Origin: Pseudomonadota bacterium
GTDB taxonomy: Bacteria > Pseudomonadota > Alphaproteobacteria > Acetobacterales > Acetobacteraceae
NCBI GenBank assembly: GCA_021807465.1
Contig: JAKBCX010000148.1
Location: 1 to 5,117, forward strand
Direction of reading: 5' to 3'
DNA: 5,117 bases
The position numbers and the translations under genes are program-made. The stretch's first letter is position 1, and every line of letters starts with the position of its first letter. Below the pieces are notes generated by a model. The model was not told where the DNA came from. It saw only the letters and a program-made list of their open reading frames with translations, and did no database searches. Positions 1-5,117 of this stretch are shown piece by piece.

Positions 1-52
1 ACCCATGGATTTTACGGGCTGCGCCGGGCTGCTGCTGTTATATTTCAGATAC

Positions 53-80
53 AAAAAACCCCGGTGTTTCCACCGGGGTT
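53..80 (-). terminator. Rho-independent terminator of the groESL operon
   Basis: The arms AACCCCGGTG (57-66) and CACCGGGGTT (71-80) are perfect 10-bp reverse complements around a 4-nt loop. Read on the minus strand, the RNA is a 10-bp GC-rich stem closed by a GAAA loop of the GNRA type. It is followed by a U-run from the A-tract at 53-58. It begins 24 bp after the groEL stop codon, which is where an intrinsic terminator for the leftward operon should lie. On the plus strand the hairpin is followed only by a weak T-rich stretch, so it is probably one-directional. Confidence 0.93.
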
Positions 81-104
81 CTGTTTGGTGCGTAAGAGGC
101 TGGA

Positions 105-1763
<1,659 letters not shown>

Positions 1764-1776
1764 TTAAATTGGGAAA

Positions 1777-2070
1777 TTAAGCGGCGATGATGCCGAGAAT
1801 GTCGGATTCTTTCATGATCAGCAGGTCTTCCCCGTTGATCTTGACTTCGGTGCCGGACCATTTGCCGAACAGCACGCGGTCGCCAGCCTTAACGTCCAGG
1901 GGCACGAGGGCGCCGGCCTCGTTGCGCGCACCGGCACCGGCGGCGACAACTTCGCCTTCCTGGGGCTTTTCCTTGGCGGTGTCGGGGATAATGATGCCGC
2001 CGGCGGTCTTCTCTTCAGCCGTGATACGGCGGACGACCACGCGGTCATGCAGGGGGCGGAAATTCGCCAT
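1777..2070 (-). CDS. groES: Co-chaperonin GroES (10 kDa, Hsp10)
   Basis: This is the heptameric lid that caps the GroEL cavity in the cytosol. The product is 97 residues, the usual size. It opens with the conserved [12 protein letters not shown] segment (residues 4-15). The mobile GroEL-binding loop follows, [21 protein letters not shown] at about 21-41, with the hydrophobic III contact at 26-28. Further on are [18 protein letters not shown] and the closing ESDILGII. The ATG at 2068-2070 is preceded by AGGAG with 8 nt spacing. It is the first gene of the operon: groEL begins 25 bp after its stop with its own ribosome-binding site. About 95 nt of leader are expected if the promoter at 2172-2200 is used, and part of CIRCE 1 would lie in that leader. 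It looks fully intact. Confidence 0.99.
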   Translation of the reverse strand: MANFRPLHDRVVVRRITAEEKTAGGIIIPDTAKEKPQEGEVVAAGAGARNEAGALVPLDVKAGDRVLFGKWSGTEVKINGEDLLIMKESDILGIIAA

Positions 2071-2143
2071 GTCGATCGCTCCTAAACGTTATTGTCTTAA
2101 AAGCTTTACAGCCTGTCCGGCCCGGCACGCGGCACCGCGGCTG

Positions 2144-2170
2144 TTAGCACTCCCGGTTAGAGAGTGCCAC
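2144..2170. promoter_or_regulatory. CIRCE operator 1 (HrcA-binding site)
   Basis: The left arm TTAGCACTC (2144-2152) matches the CIRCE consensus at 9 of 9 positions. After a spacer of exactly 9 nt comes GAGTGCCAC (2162-2170), which matches GAGTGCTAA at 7 of 9. CIRCE is the known binding site of the heat-shock repressor HrcA. The site lies just downstream of the candidate -10 box and should span the transcription start, so bound HrcA would block initiation. In the mRNA it could also form a stem near the 5' end. hrcA itself is not in this window. Confidence 0.93.
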
Positions 2171-2171
2171 G

Positions 2172-2200
2172 CATCTAATCTGGCCCGGCGAATAAGTCAA
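2172..2200 (-). promoter_or_regulatory. Candidate groESL promoter
   Basis: On the minus strand a -35-like TTGACT (2195-2200) is separated by 17 nt from TAGATG (2172-2177). The -35 is close to the sigma70 consensus; the -10 is weak, keeping T, A and A. Transcription would start near 2165, inside CIRCE 1. The box sits between the two CIRCE elements, which supports it by position. An overlapping RpoH-like pair is possible: CTTG at 2217-2220 with CTTAT at 2192-2196. The sequence cannot decide which is used, or whether both are. Confidence 0.5.
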
Positions 2201-2206
2201 GAAAAG

Positions 2207-2233
2207 GCAGCACTCTCAAGGGGCGAGTGCCAA
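2207..2233. promoter_or_regulatory. CIRCE-like operator 2
   Basis: The left arm GCAGCACTC (2207-2215) matches the CIRCE consensus at 7 of 9. After exactly 9 nt, the right arm GAGTGCCAA (2225-2233) matches at 8 of 9. The inner GCACTC/GAGTGC core pairs perfectly, as in CIRCE 1. It starts 6 bp upstream of the candidate groESL -35 box, 63 bp from CIRCE 1 centre to centre, about six helical turns. It could cooperate with CIRCE 1 on groESL, or act on the divergent usg transcript. The exact spacer and core make chance unlikely; HrcA binding is inferred. Confidence 0.8.
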
Positions 2234-2294
2234 GTTGCTGGTTTTGCACAGATTTTTATTGCACGGCGGCGGGACTCTTATGGCAGACTACCCC

Positions 2295-2309
2295 TCCGGC
2301 CAAGCCGGA
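2295..2309. repeat. Small inverted repeat in the usg leader
   Basis: TCCGGC (2295-2300) and GCCGGA (2304-2309) are perfect 6-bp complements around a 3-nt CAA loop. There is no T-run on either side, so it is not an intrinsic terminator. It lies inside a possible 17-codon reading frame upstream of usg (2280-2333). Any role in the usg leader RNA is speculative, since such short GC-rich palindromes also arise by chance. Confidence 0.35.
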
Positions 2310-2354
2310 CCCGAAACCAAGGAGCACCAATAGACCATTAAGGAGCGGCGAAAT

Positions 2355-2612
2355 ATGAACCTTGCCTTGCAGATGCGCGATTACCGCCTGACCACCGCGG
2401 AAATCCTCTACCACATGCCAGACCACCCGGGCGTGCTGCAAACCTTTATCTGGCAAGAGCTGGACCTGGCCCCAAAATTCCCGGTTCTGCGCAAATTTCT
2501 CGATTTCTGGTCGCATAATCTCGACGGCAAGTTGCATTCCGTGCGCGTCGGCAGCGCCGCGCTCATCACCCCGGCGGAGTGGCGCCACGGCGCGCTGTTC
2601 ACGCTGCACTAG
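2355..2612 (+). CDS. usg: Usg family protein (function unknown)
   Basis: An 85-residue soluble protein recognised as Usg-like from YRLTTAEILYHMPDHP (residues 10-25), LQTFIWQELDLAPKFP (28-43), FLDFW (48-52) and LDGKLHSVRV (56-65). The family is named for a gene upstream of trp genes in Caulobacter; its biochemical role is not known to me. The length fits the family and the frame is intact. The ATG follows AAGGAG (2340-2345) with a 9-nt spacer, a strong start. It is transcribed away from groES across a 284-bp gap. I could not settle its promoter: the best pair nearby, TTGCTG (2235-2240) with TATTGC (2257-2262), is weak. CIRCE 2 lies immediately upstream of that pair. No trp gene is visible in the window. 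Confidence 0.92.
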   Translation: MNLALQMRDYRLTTAEILYHMPDHPGVLQTFIWQELDLAPKFPVLRKFLDFWSHNLDGKLHSVRVGSAALITPAEWRHGALFTLH

Positions 2613-2626
2613 GTGGCCTTTATAAG
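2598..2626 (+). promoter_or_regulatory. Candidate sigma70 promoter for the DUF1275 gene
   Basis: TTCACG (2598-2603) and TATAAG (2621-2626) are 17 nt apart, matching TTGACA and TATAAT at 4 and 5 of 6 positions. The -35 lies inside the last codons of usg, and the start would fall near 2633, about 27 nt before the TTG start codon. The gene could therefore be expressed separately from usg, although read-through from usg is also plausible. Confidence 0.45.
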
Positions 2627-2645
2627 TGCCGTGCCGACGCACTTA
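2623..2645. repeat. Inverted repeat with 9-nt spacer at the predicted transcription start
   Basis: TAAGTGC (2623-2629) and GCACTTA (2639-2645) are perfect 7-bp complements separated by 9 nt. The left arm overlaps the candidate -10 box and the repeat spans the predicted start of the DUF1275 transcript. That is a position where a repressor operator or a 5' UTR hairpin would sit. It is not CIRCE: the arm order is reversed (AGTGC first, GCACT second). No T-run follows, so it is not a usg terminator. Confidence 0.45.
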
Positions 2646-2648
2646 GCC

Positions 2649-2653
2649 AGGAG
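2649..2653 (+). promoter_or_regulatory. Ribosome-binding site that fixes a TTG start
   Basis: AGGAG lies 6 nt before the TTG at 2660. It is the only good Shine-Dalgarno in frame. The upstream in-frame GTG at 2579 lies inside usg and would add 27 residues unlike the family. Confidence 0.75.
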
Positions 2654-2659
2654 TCCGCC

Positions 2660-3349
2660 TTGCGCCTTAAATTACGTCTGCCATCCGCGGGCATTCATCC
2701 GCTGGACCATGTTCTGGGCCTCACCGCCTTCACGGCAGGGGCGGTGGATGTTCTCAGCTTTGTTCAAATGGGCGGCATTCTCGCCTCGGCCATGACTGGC
2801 AACATGGCCCTGCTGGCGCTCTACACCGCGCGCGGCAACTGGCATTCCGCCATCGCCTCGCTGGTATGCCTGGCGGGGTTCATTCTGGGCGGCGCCGGGG
2901 CTGCCGGGTTTGCCTATGGCAGGCCAGCACCCGGCGCGCTTGCCGCCCTGTTGCGGGCCGAAGCTGTTTTGCTGGCGCTGTTCATTCTCTGCCTGGCCTG
3001 GCTGGGCGCGCCCGGCGGGCATTACCTTACCTACCTGCCGATCATTCCGCTTTCCGCCGCCATGGGAGTGCAGATTGTCATCGGTAAAAAGCTCAACCTG
3101 GCCAGTGTGCCCACTGTTGTGTTCACCAGCACGCTCGCCAATGCGGTGGTGGCCCTGGCGGAAGCCGCGCGCAATGGCCGTATTAGGGTTTCCGCCGATA
3201 CAAAGCGCCAAAGCGCCTCGCTGGCGGCTTATTTTGCCGGGGCCTTTGCCAGCGCATTGCTGGCGGGGTTTTTGGCCCCGGCGGCCCCCATGCTGCCGCT
3301 GCTCAGCATCGCCACGGCAATTTTCTGGCACCGCCGCGCGCCGGCTTAG
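2660..3349 (+). CDS. DUF1275 (YoaK-type) inner-membrane protein
   Basis: From the TTG start the product is 229 residues, typical for the family. It is very hydrophobic, with about six membrane helices at roughly 18-40, 62-85, 95-115, 122-141, 183-205 and 207-223. The family hallmark is clear: a helix ending GAVDVLSF (27-34), then GGILASAMTGN (38-48). A second conserved stretch is TSTLANAVV (156-164), in the latter half. A basic loop at 171-183 precedes the last helix pair. The function of DUF1275 proteins is not established; they are often called possible transporters. The TTG start is chosen for its AGGAG 6 nt upstream. The gene lies 47 bp after usg on the same strand, with a candidate promoter of its own. 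Its stop is 3 bp from the stop of the convergent SnoaL-like gene, leaving no room for a terminator between them. Confidence 0.88.
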   Translation: MRLKLRLPSAGIHPLDHVLGLTAFTAGAVDVLSFVQMGGILASAMTGNMALLALYTARGNWHSAIASLVCLAGFILGGAGAAGFAYGRPAPGALAALLRAEAVLLALFILCLAWLGAPGGHYLTYLPIIPLSAAMGVQIVIGKKLNLASVPTVVFTSTLANAVVALAEAARNGRIRVSADTKRQSASLAAYFAGAFASALLAGFLAPAAPMLPLLSIATAIFWHRRAPA

Positions 3350-3352
3350 CGC

Positions 3353-3787
3353 TTATTCCACCCCAAAGCGGTCCATGTGCAGGTAGCTCAGCCTGCTGGA
3401 TTTGATGCGCCATTTGCCGTCGGCGCAGCGCACGTAATGCTCGTGATAATGCCCATACCCGGCATGGCCGGCGCAGCCCATCTGCTGGCGCCGTTCCTCG
3501 TCCCATGTGTTGCGGTCCTGCATGGCCCAGACCACGTTGGCCGAATCCGGCCCGTCGAAGCTGATTTCGGGGTTGTGCACATGATGCACGGTCACGGCTT
3601 TTTCCACGCAGGAGCGCACATAGCGTATCGCCGCCTCGCGCCCTTGGTGGTTATTGCCCTCGGGCGGGGTCATCAGCAGGAAATCTTCGGTGAAACAATC
3701 CGTATAGCCGTCCCAATCCTTGGTATCGAGGCAGCGGCAATAGCGGGCCTTTGTGGCCACAATGGCGGCCCAATCGGCGAAGTTCAT
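3353..3787 (-). CDS. SnoaL/NTF2-like domain protein
   Basis: A 144-residue single-domain protein of the NTF2-like fold, most like the SnoaL_4 group of nuclear-transport-factor-2-family proteins. An N-terminal helix leads to YCRCLDTKDWDGYTDCFTEDF (16-36), the usual cyclD..DWd...FteD pattern. VHHVHNPEI (67-75) and VVWAMQDRN (85-93) follow, then the C-terminal strands GYGHYHEHYVR (110-120) and GKWRIKSSRLSY (124-135). D21, H68, H69 and H71 would line the pocket by analogy. Relatives are small hydratases, isomerases, or the small subunits of ring-hydroxylating dioxygenases. Nothing here fixes the substrate, and I see no signal peptide, so it is probably cytosolic. The ATG at 3785-3787 follows a GGGAG motif by 6 nt. 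It diverges from the SDR gene across 131 bp and meets the DUF1275 gene tail to tail. Confidence 0.85.
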   Translation of the reverse strand: MNFADWAAIVATKARYCRCLDTKDWDGYTDCFTEDFLLMTPPEGNNHQGREAAIRYVRSCVEKAVTVHHVHNPEISFDGPDSANVVWAMQDRNTWDEERRQQMGCAGHAGYGHYHEHYVRCADGKWRIKSSRLSYLHMDRFGVE

Positions 3788-3903
3788 GTGTTTCTCCCAG
3801 CCACGGTTATTTCACCCTGCTTACGCTGGCATGGCGATGCGCTGTATTCCCAAATGGTAGTGTCGTGCGGCGGCGGGGTGGCGTTAGCTGGGCGCAAAAC
3901 AAC

Positions 3904-3908
3904 AGGAG
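3904..3908 (+). promoter_or_regulatory. Ribosome-binding site that fixes the SDR start
   Basis: AGGAG sits 10 nt before the ATG at 3919. The open frame continues upstream into the divergent SnoaL-like gene, but that extension lacks family similarity. The protein from this ATG begins just before the canonical first strand of the Rossmann fold. Confidence 0.75.
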
Positions 3909-3918
3909 CGCGCCAGAC

Positions 3919-4674
3919 ATGCCGGACACATCCCACTTCAGCCTCAGCGGCAAAATCGCGCTTGTTACTGGCGGCGCGCGCGGCATTGGCGCCGGTATTG
4001 CCCGGCTGCTGGCGGCGGCAGGCGCGCGGGTGGTGGTTGCTGATATCGAGCTTGCCCAGGCTGAGGCGCAGGCCGCCGCGCTGCCAGGGGGCGGAGCTGT
4101 TCACATCGATGTGGCGGATGAAGACTCGGTGGTGCAAGGCTGCGCGGAGGTTGTGAGCCGCTTCGGCGCGCCTTGGCTGCTGGTGAATAATGCCGCCCTG
4201 CTGGACAGGGAGTTGCTGCTGGAGGGCAGTGCCGCGCAATGGGACCGCACAATCGCAGTGAATGCCCGTGGCCCCTACCTGATGAGCCGGGAAATCGCCC
4301 GCGCCATGGTCGCGCGTGGCCAGGGCGGGCGCATTGTGAATGTGGCCTCGGCCTCCATCCACGGCGCCATCACGCGCGGTCATGCGGCTTATGCCAGCTC
4401 TAAGGCGGCGCTGCTGGGGCTGACGCGCGCCAGCGCGCTGGAGCTGGCCGAGCATGGAATCACGGTGAATCTCGTTTTGCCTGGCGGCGTGGCCACGCCG
4501 GGCGCCATTCATGCCAAAGGCCCGGCGCCAGAGGGGCCAGCCTGCCGCAAACCGCCGCTGGGCATGTGCGAGCCAGAGGATATTGCCCATGCGGTCCTGT
4601 TTTTCGCCACCCCCGGCGCGGGGCGCATTACCAATCAGGCCGTTGCGGTGGATGGGGGATGGGGGGTTACGTAG
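3919..4674 (+). CDS. Short-chain dehydrogenase/reductase (classical SDR)
   Basis: A 251-residue NAD(P)-dependent oxidoreductase with a complete Rossmann fold. The cofactor motif TGGARGIG is at 17-24. D42 closes the second strand (VVVADIE), which usually means NAD(H) rather than NADP(H). NNAA at 90-93 replaces the common NNAG. The catalytic set is N115, S146, Y158 and K162 (YASSK). PGGVATP (188-194) and the closing ITNQAVAVDGGW (237-248) are standard. S146 to Y158 is 12 residues, against 13 in FabG, so one loop residue is missing; the helper serine is assigned from its SxxG context. The substrate cannot be read from the sequence, and generic labels such as 3-oxoacyl-ACP reductase would be over-reading. 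It is divergent from the SnoaL-like gene. The 131-bp gap between them holds no promoter I trust. No hairpin terminator follows. Confidence 0.93.
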   Translation: MPDTSHFSLSGKIALVTGGARGIGAGIARLLAAAGARVVVADIELAQAEAQAAALPGGGAVHIDVADEDSVVQGCAEVVSRFGAPWLLVNNAALLDRELLLEGSAAQWDRTIAVNARGPYLMSREIARAMVARGQGGRIVNVASASIHGAITRGHAAYASSKAALLGLTRASALELAEHGITVNLVLPGGVATPGAIHAKGPAPEGPACRKPPLGMCEPEDIAHAVLFFATPGAGRITNQAVAVDGGWGVT

Positions 4675-4744
4675 CGCCGGTTGCTTTTATGAAAATTTAA
4701 GATTTCCGTGGCTTTAAGGCGGGCATTTTCGAGAGCCGCGATTC

Positions 4745-5117
4745 ATGGTCCGCTTCAAACGTTCAATCTATTTCAGTGTCATGGCCAGCCTGTTGACAAT
4801 GCTCAGTATTGTGCTGGCCCAGGCGGCGGTGGATGTTCTCACCCTCAAGCGCCTAAGCAGCGGAAGTGCCGGGTTCGAACGGCAATGGGTGGAGGGGGCG
4901 GCGCTGCTCGGCAATATTGCCTGTGCGGCCGAGGCCTTCCGTATGGCCGAGGTGGAAAGCGCCCTGGCGCTTGGTCAGCCGGGGCGCGACGCGGCGGAGG
5001 CCGCGGCTGAAGCGCGCCGCCTGGAAGTGGGCGGTGATGTGCGGCTTTATAAGCGCCTGATGGCGGTCAGCAACCCCGGCGGCCTTGCCGCGTTCAATGC
5101 GGCCTGGGCGGCCTACA
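4745..5117 (+). CDS. Probable chemoreceptor, N-terminal part (cut by window edge)
   Basis: An open frame from ATG 4745 runs off the window with 124 codons and no stop. A short basic start (MVRFKRS) precedes a hydrophobic helix at about 8-30, a membrane anchor or uncleaved signal. An alanine-rich helical region follows. FRMAEVESALALG (65-77) and the later YKRLMAVSNPGGLAAFNAAWAAY (102-124) resemble the Y...(F)..W..Y rhythm of four-helix-bundle sensor domains (4HB_MCP type) of methyl-accepting chemotaxis proteins. The same domain also occurs in histidine kinases and GGDEF proteins, so the output module is unknown. An in-frame stop at 4715-4717 and the lack of other start codons after it fix the start. 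The Shine-Dalgarno is weak (GAGAG at 4731-4735). The gene begins 70 bp after the SDR stop, in a relatively AT-rich stretch (about 4681-4730). Confidence 0.6.
   Translation, partial: MVRFKRSIYFSVMASLLTMLSIVLAQAAVDVLTLKRLSSGSAGFERQWVEGAALLGNIACAAEAFRMAEVESALALGQPGRDAAEAAAEARRLEVGGDVRLYKRLMAVSNPGGLAAFNAAWAAY

Noticed and set aside
2623..2645. Third CIRCE element
   Set aside because: It has a 9-nt spacer and similar bases, but the arms are in reversed order (AGTGC then GCACT), so it does not fit the HrcA site.
2672..3331. A 219-codon open frame antisense to the DUF1275 gene
   Set aside because: The sense product has clear membrane helices and the MTGN hallmark; the antisense product is Gly/Gln/Arg-rich shadow sequence.
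3751..3918. Upstream extension of the SDR reading frame
   Set aside because: It overlaps the divergent SnoaL-like gene and its ribosome-binding site, adds residues before the Rossmann fold with no family similarity, and the ATG at 3919 has AGGAG upstream.
3784..4590. A 268-codon open frame antisense to the SDR gene
   Set aside because: The SDR has full motifs and a ribosome-binding site; the antisense product is Arg/His/Gln-rich with no recognisable domain.
4715..4742. Flagellar sigma28-like boxes (TAAG, 16 nt, GCCGCGAT) before the chemoreceptor gene
   Set aside because: The start would fall at or after the ATG at 4745, and the -10 match is only partial.

Overview
The window looks like ordinary chromosome from a GC-rich alphaproteobacterium. 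The evidence is a groESL operon behind CIRCE operators, a Usg-family gene (a family I know mainly from Alphaproteobacteria), and GroES/GroEL sequences of alphaproteobacterial type. The wording of GroES (start [15 protein letters not shown], then [22 protein letters not shown]) reminds me most of Rhodospirillales/Acetobacteraceae. That is an impression from memory, not a search result.

Layout. Positions 1-52 hold nothing I can assign. Positions 53-80 are a strong intrinsic terminator for the leftward groESL operon. groEL (105-1751) and groES (1777-2070) are on the minus strand, 25 bp apart, each with a good Shine-Dalgarno. The 284-bp gap from 2071 to 2354 separates groES from the divergent usg gene. 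It contains two CIRCE (HrcA-binding) inverted repeats, at 2144-2170 and 2207-2233. Both have the canonical 9-nt spacer, and they bracket a sigma70-like promoter. This is the most notable feature of the window.

Rightward from there come usg (2355-2612) and a six-helix DUF1275/YoaK-type membrane protein starting at a TTG (2660-3349). The latter has its own candidate promoter inside the end of usg. A leftward SnoaL/NTF2-like gene (3353-3787) converges on it with only 3 bp between stop codons. It diverges from a rightward short-chain dehydrogenase/reductase (3919-4674) across 131 bp. From 4745 a further rightward gene runs off the window edge. It encodes an N-terminal membrane helix followed by what looks like a four-helix-bundle sensor domain, probably a chemoreceptor.

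How the parts relate. groES and groEL form one heat-shock unit making the two halves of the chaperonin, apparently repressed by HrcA. The genes to the right do not form an obvious pathway. The SnoaL-like/SDR pair could act together on a small organic substrate, but only their adjacency suggests it. I see no mobile element, CRISPR array, tRNA, rRNA or clear sign of horizontal transfer, and no convincing undescribed multi-gene system. The long open frames antisense to groEL, the DUF1275 gene and the SDR are best explained by GC-rich codon bias.
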